Shown: piece by piece, positions 32,959 through 41,910 of the stretch | Layout of the letters: each line of letters opens with the position of its first letter | Position numbering within the stretch: the stretch's first letter is position 1 | Source of the DNA: Scybalousia_A sp964639765 | Lineage (GTDB): Bacteria > Bacteroidota > Bacteroidia > Bacteroidales > P3 | Direction of reading: 5' to 3' | Length of the DNA stretch: 54,581 nucleotides | NCBI GenBank assembly: GCA_964639765.1 | Contig: CAZXEN010000012.1 | Span: 1 to 54,581, forward strand | Position numbers and translations under genes: made by a program | Notes under the pieces: generated by a model | What the model saw: the letters and a program-made list of their open reading frames with translations, nothing else | Databases searched by the model: none | Told to the model about the DNA's origin: nothing

Positions 32959-34056
32959 ATGTTTATCCTAAAGAAAATACTACATATCTTGAACATCATT
33001 GCAGCAATCTGCCTGCTACTGACATATATCCCGTATCATACAGAGGCGAACTTTTTGCCTGAGCTTTCATTGCTGACGTATGCATATCCGTTTGTTCTTG
33101 CTGTCAATGTCTTCTTTGTTTTTCTATGGCTTGTCATTGCTCCCCGCCGAAGAATATTAACTTCTGCCATTGTCATCGTCCTGCATTTTTCCTTTGTTTT
33201 CAGGCTTGTGAACTACTCTGGCAGCGATTTGGAAAGCGAAAAGGACATAAAGGTTCTTACATACAACGTGCAAGGCTTCAGTCACAAGATACACGAGGCA
33301 AACAGTGAAGTAAGAAAAGATAATATGGACTCCATCATTGCTTATATCCACGAATCAAAACCAGATATTGTATGCCTGCAGGATTATAGCGCAGGCACAA
33401 AAGATTCTTCCGGCTTTCATCATAGACTGACAAAAGTATTGAAATACAGATATTGCTACTATTTTGGCAAAGGAAATAAGAACAATATCACAGATTGTGC
33501 CATATATTCCAAACATCGCATAAAAGAAGGCGGAACAATAGACGCCGAAAGCGAAAGAAAATTCAGCCTTATCTATGCCGATGTTGAAATCCATGGCAAA
33601 ATTATCAGAATATATAACCTGCATTTGGTTTCTTATCAACTTGGAGAAGAAGAACAAGACTCTTATTCTAGGATTATCCACGGCGATATTCAAAAAAAGA
33701 AGGAAGGAAAAGGAATAATAAAGAAACTGATGCTTGCAGACTCTCTGAAAAAAGAACAACTTAAGAGTCTTCTGCCTAATATTCAACAGACAAAATTGCC
33801 ATATATGGTTGCAGGAGACTTCAATTCAACACCTTTTTCCTACGTCTACAATATGTTCAACAAAGAACTGAGTGACGTTTTCGTCAGCAAAGGTTCCGGC
33901 ATAGGAAGAACTTATAACGGGGTTTTTCCTGCCTACAGGATTGATTATATATTTTATCCGAAACATTTGCTAAAAGCAAAGAGTTACAAATCTCCTGCCC
34001 TTGATTTCTCAGACCATTATCCTGTGGAAGCTACTTTTGAAATCAAACAAAAATAA
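32959..34056 (+). CDS. Membrane-anchored endonuclease/exonuclease/phosphatase (EEP) protein
   Basis: 365 aa. Three hydrophobic segments in the first 85 residues anchor it, with the EEP domain after about residue 92. Visible motifs: LTYNVQGFSHK, DIVCLQDYS (the usual metal-binding Glu is Asp here), IYNLHLVSY, AGDFNSTPFSYVYN, IDYIFYP and SDHYPVEATF. These supply most of the divalent-metal and catalytic residues. Bacteroidota relatives are anchored proteins of unknown substrate (nucleic acid or phospholipid). It lies 9 bp after the lipoprotein gene and 13 bp before nth. Confidence 0.87.
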   Translation: MFILKKILHILNIIAAICLLLTYIPYHTEANFLPELSLLTYAYPFVLAVNVFFVFLWLVIAPRRRILTSAIVIVLHFSFVFRLVNYSGSDLESEKDIKVLTYNVQGFSHKIHEANSEVRKDNMDSIIAYIHESKPDIVCLQDYSAGTKDSSGFHHRLTKVLKYRYCYYFGKGNKNNITDCAIYSKHRIKEGGTIDAESERKFSLIYADVEIHGKIIRIYNLHLVSYQLGEEEQDSYSRIIHGDIQKKKEGKGIIKKLMLADSLKKEQLKSLLPNIQQTKLPYMVAGDFNSTPFSYVYNMFNKELSDVFVSKGSGIGRTYNGVFPAYRIDYIFYPKHLLKAKSYKSPALDFSDHYPVEATFEIKQK

Positions 34057-34069
34057 TTTAACCGCAAAG

Positions 34070-34708
34070 ATGAATAAAAAAGAAAGATATACTCTATCCA
34101 TACAGTCTCTTAACGAGATGTTCCCGGACGCAAAGACAGAATTGGAGAATGATACCCCTTTTCATCTTCTTGTTGCGGTGATTCTTTCTGCACAATGTAC
34201 TGACAAAAGAGTCAATATGGTAACTCCTGCATTGTTTAAACGCTACCCTACCCCTCTGTCTATGGCAGAATCAAGCGAAGAAGAGATATTTGAATACATT
34301 AAAAGCATTTCCTATCCCAACAGCAAAGCAAAGTATCTCAAGAATATGTCCAAACGATTGGTTGATGTGTATGACAGCGAAGTCCCGTCAGACGTAAAAG
34401 AACTACAGACTCTTCAAGGTGTTGGACGAAAAACTGCCAACGTTATTGCCTCAGTTGTCTTTCATCAGGCTGCAATGCCTGTTGATACCCATGTTCACAG
34501 GGTCTCTGCAAGAATAGGATTGACTTCCAATGCAAAAACAGTGAAACAGACAGAAGAACAACTTATGAACAATATCCCAAAAGACGATGTCGCACTCCTG
34601 CATCACCAACTGATACTACTTGGACGTTATATCTGTAAAGCAAGAAAGCCGGAATGTGACAAATGTTCCTTGACAAATTGTTGTAAATTTTACATAAAAA
34701 GACAATAA
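34070..34708 (+). CDS. nth: Endonuclease III
   Basis: 212-aa bifunctional DNA glycosylase/AP lyase that removes oxidised pyrimidines. The HhH loop is LQGVGRKTANV with catalytic lysine K121. The catalytic aspartate is D139 in PVDTHVHR. The [4Fe-4S] cluster cysteines are C189, C196, C199 and C205. The ATG at 34070 gives the standard length; an upstream start at 34001 would run into the preceding gene. Third gene of the lipoprotein-EEP-nth unit. Confidence 0.95.
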   Translation: MNKKERYTLSIQSLNEMFPDAKTELENDTPFHLLVAVILSAQCTDKRVNMVTPALFKRYPTPLSMAESSEEEIFEYIKSISYPNSKAKYLKNMSKRLVDVYDSEVPSDVKELQTLQGVGRKTANVIASVVFHQAAMPVDTHVHRVSARIGLTSNAKTVKQTEEQLMNNIPKDDVALLHHQLILLGRYICKARKPECDKCSLTNCCKFYIKRQ

Positions 34709-34770
34709 AGACAAAGTTTGTCCGTTATAATTAAGAATTAAAGCCGAAAAACAAAAAAAATACATATAAG

Positions 34771-34896
34771 ATGAAAAAATTGATTGTAACCTTGCTGGTA
34801 TGTTCAGTTATTTGTTTTGTGTTTGCGTCTTGCTCTTCACACAAATGCGATGCATACAAATCTTCCCACCACTATTCCAAGGAAATAATAAGATAG
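34771..34896 (+). CDS. 41-aa small Cys-containing lipoprotein
   Basis: ATG at 34771, stop TAG at 34894-34896. The first 20 residues are a lipoprotein signal (KKLIVTLLVCSVICFVFAS) with C21 lipidated. The mature 21 residues are CSSHKCDAYKSSHHYSKEII plus a final Arg. The KCDAY motif resembles the CPAY motif of tiny Bacteroidota lipoproteins. It is rich in His, Ser and Lys and could bind metal, but no function is known. It stands 62 bp after nth with no clear promoter. Short but convincing because the signal peptide is textbook. Confidence 0.72.
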   Translation: MKKLIVTLLVCSVICFVFASCSSHKCDAYKSSHHYSKEIIR

Positions 34897-35008
34897 TGAA
34901 CCAAAAGAATCACTGAGGTTTCCTTGAGACCGTTGGGAATATTCTGAGAATGTTTCCTAGTGTTTTTGGGGGGAATAAATAGATGGAAAACTTATCATAT
35001 GGGTCTTC

Positions 35009-37495
35009 TTATATTGGATCCACATCTATATAAATGCGTATGGAGGAATTGTCTTTTGATGCGAGGTATTCTTCATTCATTTCCATAAGGTGTCTTTTGG
35101 CTGTCTTGTATGGAAGTTTTTTTTCTATTTTCAGCCATATCACTTGATGGTACAGGTTTCTTATTCTTGCAATAACAGGTTCTTGAGGACCGAACATACG
35201 TTTCCCGAATATTTCTCTCAGACTACAAGCATAATCTACGGCTTTCTTTTGTAGGAATATTCTGTCTCTATGTTGCAGGGTTATCTTTATAAGTCTGCAG
35301 AAAGGAGGGAAATAAAAAACTTTTCGTTCCATTATCTGACTTTCATACATTCCTTGATAATTATGTTCGCAAACATCTCTTATCACCTGATTGTATGGGT
35401 CAAAAGTCTGAATGACAACCTTGCCTCTCTGGTTTCTTCTTCCGGCTCTTCCACTTACCTGTGTCAAAATCTGAAAAGCTCTCTCAAATGCCCTGAAGTC
35501 CGGATAGTGCAGCAAAGCATCTGCATCAACAACACCGACAAGTCCTACATTGTCAAAATCCAATCCTTTGGTAACTATCTGTGTTCCGGCCAGAATATCT
35601 GTCTTTTTGTTGGCAAAGTCTTCTATTATCTTGGTAAAAGCCTCTTTTGTCCGTGTAGAATCCAAATCCATACGTGCCACTCTTGCCTTTGGAAAATAAG
35701 AAGCTATTTCTTCTTCTATTTTTTCTGTGCCGATGCCTACAATTCTCAAAGAATGGGAGCCACAGTCGGGACAGGAAGAGAGTACATCTGTAGTATAACC
35801 ACAATAGTGACAGGTCAAGGAATGGGAGTGCTTGTGCAGAACCAAAGAGACATCGCAGTTAGGACATTTTGGTTCATATCCGCATATATTACATTTGACT
35901 CTTGGAGCAAAACCTCTGCGGTTCTGGAAAAGAATAATCTGCTTACCTTTTTCCAGACAGATGTTTATTTCATCATAAAGTGTCTTTGTGAATATGCCAT
36001 ACATCTCTCTTTGCTTCATACTCTCTTTCACGTCTGCCACAAAGATTTCCGGCAGGAGAATATTGGAATATCGGTGGAGCAGGTTCAACAATTGGTACTT
36101 ACCTTGCTGTGCATAATAGAAAGATTCAAGACTTGGAGTTGCAGAACCCAAGACAGTGTGGGCCTTAAACAGTTTTGCAAGATACAATGCAGCATCTCTT
36201 CCATGATAATGAGGAACAGGTTCTGTCTGTTTGTAAGAAGTGTCATGTTCTTCATCTGCTATCACAAGTTGCAAGTCTGTGAATGGAAGGAAAACAGCAC
36301 TTCTTGAACCCAAAATAACATCAAAGCGACGCTCTTTGTCTTCCGTCTTTGTCCTATACCAGACTTCTGCCCTTTCCATTGTGGAATATCTGGAATTATA
36401 TACTCCTATCCTATTGCCAAAGAACTGTTCCAGACGCTGAACAAGCTGTGAAGTTATGGCTATCTCTGGTATAAGGTAAAGCACTTGTCCTCCTTTTTGC
36501 AGGACATATTCTATCAGTTTTATATATACTTCTGTTTTACCACTGCCTGTAACACCATTCAAAAGAGAAACAGACGGCTCAGAAGCAAAACGTTCCAAAA
36601 TCTTATTATATGCCGTTGCCTGTTCTTCATTAAGAATTATCTCTTCAACAGACTTTGATGATTTCAGTTCCCTTAGACGTGAGATTTCAACATCTTCTTT
36701 TATGAGTATGCCGTTTCTTATCAAAGTATTGATAGAAGACGGTGAACATTGTTTATCCAAAAGTTCGGACTTTCTGACAAAAGTTCTTCCATGCAACAAG
36801 GTCAAATAAGTAAGCAGAACATTATTTTGGGAAGAATACTTTTTATTTGAATCCATCAGACTGAACAACTGTCTCTTCTTGTCTTCATCTTTGTAATATT
36901 CTTCCGAAAGATATATAATAGTTTCTTTTTTTTGTACATATTGTTTTTTCAGTTCTTCATCTGTAACAAGAATATCTTTTTTGATAAGTGAAGAAACTAC
37001 TGATATGAGTTGTTTTTGGGGACAGACTGTCTCCAGCTCTGAGACATTGACCTTTGTTTTCTTTGCAACGTAATCCACTATCTGCTTTTCTGTGTCATCC
37101 AAACAAGAAACATCTCCTTGAAAGGCTGGCGATATTTCCACCGTTGTCTCACTTTTCAGTCTAAATGCTGAAGGCAAGGCAGCAGAAAGAACATCTCCGA
37201 TATAGGCTACATAATAAGAAGCTATCCAATTATAGAACTCAATCTGTTTTTGGGTAAGGACAGGTTCAGAATCTATTATGTCAAGTATGTATTTAAGATT
37301 GCTTGTCTTGGGTACTTCGTCTGTAACTTTTACAATTATGGCTGAGTATATCTTTTTCTTTCCAAACTGTACGGCGACTCTTTGTCCGATTTTAACATCC
37401 TTGTTCAACACTCTCGGGACACGATAACAATAGGTATTTGGCAAATGGAGAGTGAGTATCACCTCAACAAATAATATGTTTTCTTCTTCTGTCAT
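35009..37495 (-). CDS. priA: Primosomal protein N' (replication restart helicase)
   Basis: 828-aa superfamily 2 helicase that restarts stalled forks. The N-terminal 3'-DNA-binding domain is followed by the helicase core: Walker A VTGSGKTEVY, DEEHDTSY, GSATPSLES, and QVSGRAGR. Paired CXXC zinc motifs form the zinc-binding domain (CNICGYEPKCPNCD and CHYCGY with CPDCG). The ATG at 37495 shares one base with the META-domain stop (TGATG), so translation is coupled; a TTG one codon earlier is not needed. Last gene of a four-gene unit starting with the GT2 fusion. No array was seen at its 3' end, where it converges on the small lipoprotein. Confidence 0.97.
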   Translation of the reverse strand: MTEEENILFVEVILTLHLPNTYCYRVPRVLNKDVKIGQRVAVQFGKKKIYSAIIVKVTDEVPKTSNLKYILDIIDSEPVLTQKQIEFYNWIASYYVAYIGDVLSAALPSAFRLKSETTVEISPAFQGDVSCLDDTEKQIVDYVAKKTKVNVSELETVCPQKQLISVVSSLIKKDILVTDEELKKQYVQKKETIIYLSEEYYKDEDKKRQLFSLMDSNKKYSSQNNVLLTYLTLLHGRTFVRKSELLDKQCSPSSINTLIRNGILIKEDVEISRLRELKSSKSVEEIILNEEQATAYNKILERFASEPSVSLLNGVTGSGKTEVYIKLIEYVLQKGGQVLYLIPEIAITSQLVQRLEQFFGNRIGVYNSRYSTMERAEVWYRTKTEDKERRFDVILGSRSAVFLPFTDLQLVIADEEHDTSYKQTEPVPHYHGRDAALYLAKLFKAHTVLGSATPSLESFYYAQQGKYQLLNLLHRYSNILLPEIFVADVKESMKQREMYGIFTKTLYDEINICLEKGKQIILFQNRRGFAPRVKCNICGYEPKCPNCDVSLVLHKHSHSLTCHYCGYTTDVLSSCPDCGSHSLRIVGIGTEKIEEEIASYFPKARVARMDLDSTRTKEAFTKIIEDFANKKTDILAGTQIVTKGLDFDNVGLVGVVDADALLHYPDFRAFERAFQILTQVSGRAGRRNQRGKVVIQTFDPYNQVIRDVCEHNYQGMYESQIMERKVFYFPPFCRLIKITLQHRDRIFLQKKAVDYACSLREIFGKRMFGPQEPVIARIRNLYHQVIWLKIEKKLPYKTAKRHLMEMNEEYLASKDNSSIRIYIDVDPI

Positions 37496-37923
37496 CAATC
37501 CTTTGAGTATATAAGAACAGGTCTTTCGTTTTTGTAAAGATAAAGGTCTTCATCTATTATCGCCCATGAATCAATATCATTAAGATTATTAAGATAAAGC
37601 CTTTCTGTCTGAATACTTTCTTCAGGACAAGCCATTCTTGTAACGCCAATATCCCTGAACATTATATGGTTTCTCTTAACTACAACCTGTCCTACATATG
37701 TATTGCAACCAGAGGAACCGCTTGCATATTCGTTTTCAGAAGTTATTATCAGAGTTATTCGTTCCTGTCCTTGTTTATAGTTAATCTTTCTGCTGTTGAG
37801 ACGGGAAAGTACCCATACCTTATTGTATATAGTTGTATCTTGTTCCATGTTCAGAAAAACATTCTCTGCCTTTGTCTCCAAAGCAATCACAGACAACAAT
37901 ATAATCCAAAAAGTTTTTTTCAT
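37495..37923 (-). CDS. META-domain protein (HslJ-like)
   Basis: 142 aa with a signal peptide (about 1-19). The META domain, related to HslJ and to Leishmania META, is visible from KVWVLSRLNS to the end, with GSSGCNTYVGQ and IGVTRMACPEE as the two family blocks. Function in bacteria is uncertain; E. coli HslJ is linked with novobiocin tolerance. It sits 11 bp after the RlmI-like gene and overlaps priA by one base. Confidence 0.87.
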   Translation of the reverse strand: MKKTFWIILLSVIALETKAENVFLNMEQDTTIYNKVWVLSRLNSRKINYKQGQERITLIITSENEYASGSSGCNTYVGQVVVKRNHIMFRDIGVTRMACPEESIQTERLYLNNLNDIDSWAIIDEDLYLYKNERPVLIYSKD

Positions 37924-37934
37924 ATTTCCTTTGT

Positions 37935-39137
37935 TTATTCTATATAAAGCAATGCACCTTTCAGGTATTCGCCTTCTGAATGAAAAATATTCTGAGGGTG
38001 GTCAAAGTTATGAGTCAGTCGTTTTACAAGTCTTACTTTTCTTTTCGAAAGCACAGAACAAGAAAACAACATCGTAAAGAAATCTTGTGAACTGACAACC
38101 TGAGAACAAGAAAAAGTAAACAGAAATCCTCCGTGTTTTATCTTTTGCATCGCAGAAAGATTGATGGAACGATAGCCTTTCAAAGCTTTTTGCAGGTCTC
38201 TGTTATGTTTGGCAAAAGCTGGAGGGTCCAAGATTATTATATCATACTCTTCATTTGGAACAGTGCTCAGATAGTCCAACACATCTTGTCTCACCACTCT
38301 GTGATTAGGAGTCATATTGTTTATCTCCACATTCCGAATACATACTCTACAGGCTTTTTCTGAAATATCCACGCTTTCCACTTCCGATGCTCCTCCTGAC
38401 AATGCAGCCACAGAAAAACCTCCTGTATAAGAGAAACAATTCAATACTTTCTTGTCTTTGCTTAGTTCTCTGACAAGTCTTCTGTTTGCTGCCTGGTCAA
38501 TAAAGAAACCTGTCTTTTGTCCTTCTTGGTAGTCAATAAGATATTTTGAACCGTTTTCCATTGCGACAAAATATTCTGGAGTGTTTTTATATTCTGCCAA
38601 GCTGTCTGAAATATATAGAAACTCATCTTTGGCTTCAACATTATGAACACGTCCAAGAGTGGAAGAAGATTTGGAAAATATGGTTTTTATCTGTGGTAAG
38701 GAATGTATAAGAGAATTGAGAATATAGTCTTTCAACAGATACATACCAACAGAATGAAACTGTAGTACAACATTTCCGTCATACCAATCCGCAATCAGCC
38801 CAGGAAGATTGTCACCTTCTGCATTTATCAGTCTGAAAATGTTATTGTCTTCTTTTGAAAACAGCCCCAAGGCTTTTCTGTATTCAACCGCAGAAGTTAT
38901 TCTTTTGTCAAAGGAAGACTGGTTGATTTCTTCTTTCTCAAAACTTAGAATCTTCACTGCTATGGTTTCATTTTGCCAACAGCCTATAGCAAGAAAATCT
39001 TTTCGGGAAGAATATATTTCAACAACATCCCCTGCAGACAAGTCTTCGCTTTTCTTTTGTATAGCACCAGAAAAGAGCCAAGGATGTTTTCTTTGTATGG
39101 ATTTTTCCTTTCCTTCAAAAAGAATTACTTTCTTCAT
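37935..39137 (-). CDS. rlmI: Class I SAM-dependent rRNA methyltransferase (RlmI-like)
   Basis: 400 aa with an N-terminal PUA domain (about 1-75) and a Rossmann methyltransferase domain (about 180-400) that would methylate 23S rRNA cytosine (m5C1962 in E. coli). Motifs: SAM loop LNCFSYTGGFSVAALSGGA, catalytic-region DPPAFAK, and FTFSCSQVVS with the second cysteine typical of m5C enzymes. The ATG overlaps the preceding gene's stop by four bases (ATGA). Exact target base is inferred from the family. Confidence 0.9.
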   Translation of the reverse strand: MKKVILFEGKEKSIQRKHPWLFSGAIQKKSEDLSAGDVVEIYSSRKDFLAIGCWQNETIAVKILSFEKEEINQSSFDKRITSAVEYRKALGLFSKEDNNIFRLINAEGDNLPGLIADWYDGNVVLQFHSVGMYLLKDYILNSLIHSLPQIKTIFSKSSSTLGRVHNVEAKDEFLYISDSLAEYKNTPEYFVAMENGSKYLIDYQEGQKTGFFIDQAANRRLVRELSKDKKVLNCFSYTGGFSVAALSGGASEVESVDISEKACRVCIRNVEINNMTPNHRVVRQDVLDYLSTVPNEEYDIIILDPPAFAKHNRDLQKALKGYRSINLSAMQKIKHGGFLFTFSCSQVVSSQDFFTMLFSCSVLSKRKVRLVKRLTHNFDHPQNIFHSEGEYLKGALLYIE

Positions 39138-41062
39138 ATCCCTCTTATGTTCTTTATTATCGTGTCAATATCTGTCTTTACGCTATAGTTACGTGCATAC
39201 AACAAATTCAGTCTGTGTATTGTCTGCTCATCCAAATCTATTTTTATGTTTTCACTTACAGAGAAAACCGCTTTCTTCAGTTTAGGCAGTTTATTGTATT
39301 GGCTGTCCGTTGTATTGTAGCCCACAAAAGTTTCACAAGCAAACAATACCTGCAGGTTGTTCTTCAAGGCACGCAAAGGTTTTTTATATACAAATATCAA
39401 AACAGGACTGAACAACAACATAACAAAAGAAGACAACACATCAACTATTCTCTTTTTCCTTCTGTTTTCTTCTGAAGAAATGGCATTGACACTTACAACG
39501 TATGCATCTGCAGGAGTATTGATAGCATTGCTTCCTATTATGAAATTGCTGACTTCTGGAGCAATGGTAAATCTTATATTCTCGTTCTTCAGTCTGCTCA
39601 TTATCCCAATGATATTCCCTTGGGTCAAAGATTTAGAACAAAATATTATCTCACCTGCCTTGTATATCCTGACAATATCTTCCAATTGAGCAACCGAGCC
39701 AAGAAAATATTCTCTATCTGCCTCCTCTTCCACGGAAACCATTCCTATAAACTCAGGCTTCAGGCTTGTCTTTTTCAGCAAATCCGCCACTCTTTCGCAT
39801 TCCTCCTGTTCGCCTACAATAATATAGTTGTTTGTGTTTTCTGTATCATGCCTTGACTGCATTCTTTTTCTTATGTACCTCGTAATCCACAAAACGAAGA
39901 AACTAAGCATGGAACACAAAAGCACCATAGCCCTTGAATATCTCATATCGGCTGGCATCAAAGAATAGAAAACCAATAACGCTATCATACCTGTAAAGAC
40001 TCCATACAGCAGTTTATATACCTTGAATTTTTTTTCATAGCCTCCGAAAAGATATACACATAACTGAATAATCAAAGCATACAAAGGGATGGCAACAAGT
40101 GTATAATGCAAAGGATAATAGTCTGGGTTGTTCCAATATGTTGTAGCCCAAAACCGTTCCAAGTATAGGAAAGAAACATACAAGAGAATAAAATCCACAA
40201 GAGGCAGAAGCACATTCTTAAAAATTCTTTTCAGCATGGAAAAAGAAGCCTTGAACCAAATGGCAAATTTCAGCAAAAAAGACAAAGAACGGGTTTCTAT
40301 ATGCTTCTTTGCGAATATATCCATTGCGTTATAAAATGTATAGACATAGTTCAAGGAACCTTTTTTGGTGCTTTCTCCTTTGTAATGTATTATCTGTGTG
40401 TCTGCGAAATAATAGTTGTCATAACCAGCCAAAGTAATACGGTAAGAAAGATCTATATCTTCTCCGTACATAAAAAACGTTTCGTCCAGAAGTCCGCATT
40501 TGTCTAGGCATTCTCTTCTCAGAAACATATAGGCTCCTGCAAGAATATCCACTTTATTGGTCTTGTCATAGGGAAGATGTCCCATATAATAGCCACAATA
40601 CTTTCTGGAGTGAGGGAACAAGGAAGATAATCCGCTCATCTTGCAAAAACATACCCAAGGAGTTGGGAAACCTCTTTTGCTTTCTTTGAGTATTCTGCCT
40701 TGTCCGTCTATCATCTTCACTCCCAAGCCTCCTGCGTTCGGATGGGAATCCATAAATGCTATGCACTTTTCAAACGTGTCTTCCTCCACAACAGTATCAG
40801 GATTAAGAAGCAGAACATATTCTCCTGTGGATATTCTTATTGCCTGATTGTTTGCCTTTGCAAAACCTACATTGTCCTTGTTTTCTATCAGCTTTACTTC
40901 CGGAAACTTTTCCTTAAGCATACGTATAGAGCCGTCAACAGAATTGTTATCCACCACAAAAACCTCTGCCTCTATGTTCTTCAAAGCTTTGCGGACGCTT
41001 TGCAGACAATGTTCCAAAAAGTGTTCTACATTATAATTGACTATGACTATAGATAGTTTCAT
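39134..41062 (-). CDS. GT2 glycosyltransferase fused to a membrane sugar-transferase-like module
   Basis: 642 aa. Residues 1-250 are a rhamnosyltransferase-type GT2 (SIVIVNYNVEHFLEHCLQSV, LLLNPDT with D89, MYGEDIDLSYR). A set of hydrophobic helices (about 285-400) follows. Then comes a Rossmann-like CoA-binding domain (YIIVGEQEECERVADLL, FIGMV), the part normally found before the catalytic domain of WcaJ-type phosphoglycosyltransferases. The start of that catalytic domain is visible (KKRIVDVLSSFVMLLFSPVL), but the remainder is short and lacks the usual catalytic Asp-Glu region. So it is a fusion with a probably degenerate second half. Its stop overlaps rlmI by 4 bp. Confidence 0.83.
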   Translation of the reverse strand: MKLSIVIVNYNVEHFLEHCLQSVRKALKNIEAEVFVVDNNSVDGSIRMLKEKFPEVKLIENKDNVGFAKANNQAIRISTGEYVLLLNPDTVVEEDTFEKCIAFMDSHPNAGGLGVKMIDGQGRILKESKRGFPTPWVCFCKMSGLSSLFPHSRKYCGYYMGHLPYDKTNKVDILAGAYMFLRRECLDKCGLLDETFFMYGEDIDLSYRITLAGYDNYYFADTQIIHYKGESTKKGSLNYVYTFYNAMDIFAKKHIETRSLSFLLKFAIWFKASFSMLKRIFKNVLLPLVDFILLYVSFLYLERFWATTYWNNPDYYPLHYTLVAIPLYALIIQLCVYLFGGYEKKFKVYKLLYGVFTGMIALLVFYSLMPADMRYSRAMVLLCSMLSFFVLWITRYIRKRMQSRHDTENTNNYIIVGEQEECERVADLLKKTSLKPEFIGMVSVEEEADREYFLGSVAQLEDIVRIYKAGEIIFCSKSLTQGNIIGIMSRLKNENIRFTIAPEVSNFIIGSNAINTPADAYVVSVNAISSEENRRKKRIVDVLSSFVMLLFSPVLIFVYKKPLRALKNNLQVLFACETFVGYNTTDSQYNKLPKLKKAVFSVSENIKIDLDEQTIHRLNLLYARNYSVKTDIDTIIKNIRGI

Positions 41063-41152
41063 TAAGTCTGAATTATGGTTAAATTATAGAACGAAGAGAA
41101 AAAAAAATTATTGTTATTTTGTCAGTTTTATCCTCTTTTTGGTTGAATTTTG

Positions 41153-41160
41153 TATCTTTG
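41153..41160 (+). promoter_or_regulatory. -7 box for the djlA-like gene
   Basis: TATCTTTG, 42 bp upstream of the chosen ATG at 41203. It lies after an alternative in-frame start at 41119, so that longer version is unlikely. Confidence 0.65.
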
Positions 41161-41202
41161 CAAACTAAAAAAAACGAAACTTTCACAAAAAACATCAGGC
41201 TT

Positions 41203-41910
41203 ATGAAATGGACTGGAGCAATACTCGGTTTTCTTTTTGGAGGAGGTCTCTTTGGAGCTTTGATAGGATATGGAGTAGGAACCTTGATTGATTCATTGGT
41301 AAAGAAAGAATACTCTGCTTCAGGCAAGGAGCAAGGGGATTTTGTAATGGCTTTGCTTATTCTTTTTTCTGCCGTGATGAAAGCCGACGGAAGAATATTA
41401 AAAAGCGAACTAAATTACGTAAAACGATGGCTTATACAAAATCTTGGAGAAGATGAGACGCAAAACCGTCTGCTTATTCTTAAAGAATTACTGAACAAGA
41501 ACATAGACACCAAACAAGCCTGTGAAAAAATCAACTCTTCCGTCTCCTACTCTGCACGTCTGGAACTGTTGCACATGTTGTTTGGCATCGCTTTTGCAGA
41601 TAATGACTTATCTGTCAAAGAAGAAGAATGTATAAAACAGATAGCCTCCTATATGTTCATAAGTCCTGAGGACTACAAGACCATCTATGCTATGTATTTC
41701 AAGGACACTTCCTATGCCTACACTATCCTGCAGGTAGATAAGAACGCAAGTGTGGAAGAAATAAAGAAGTCCTACAGAAAACTCTGCATAAAATATCACC
41801 CGGACAAAGTCGCCTCGCTGGGAGAGAAAGCCCAGAAAAATGCCGAGAAGAAATTCAAGGAAATAAATGAAGCTTACGAAACAATAAAGAAAGAAAGGAA
41901 CTTCAACTAA
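41203..41910 (+). CDS. DjlA-like TerB / J-domain co-chaperone
   Basis: 235 aa. A Gly-rich N-terminal helix (GAILGFLFGGGLFGALIGYG, 5-24) anchors the protein in the inner membrane. It is followed by a TerB-like helical domain (about 46-160) and a C-terminal J domain (about 168-232) with the HPD motif in KYHPDKVAS. This is the order of DjlA, which stimulates DnaK ATPase from the membrane. The start is fixed by the -7 box at 41153-41160. The stop and the next ATG share one base (TAATG), so the VWA protein is translated with it. Confidence 0.9.
   Translation: MKWTGAILGFLFGGGLFGALIGYGVGTLIDSLVKKEYSASGKEQGDFVMALLILFSAVMKADGRILKSELNYVKRWLIQNLGEDETQNRLLILKELLNKNIDTKQACEKINSSVSYSARLELLHMLFGIAFADNDLSVKEEECIKQIASYMFISPEDYKTIYAMYFKDTSYAYTILQVDKNASVEEIKKSYRKLCIKYHPDKVASLGEKAQKNAEKKFKEINEAYETIKKERNFN

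Noticed and set aside
34897..35008. Terminator between the small lipoprotein and priA
   Set aside because: Only short, broken pairing (CAC/GTG with GG/CC and a large loop) before a T-run at about 34962; not strong enough to call.
41119..41202. Longer N-terminus for the DjlA-like protein
   Set aside because: It begins upstream of the -7 box at 41153 and adds a polar segment before the membrane anchor.
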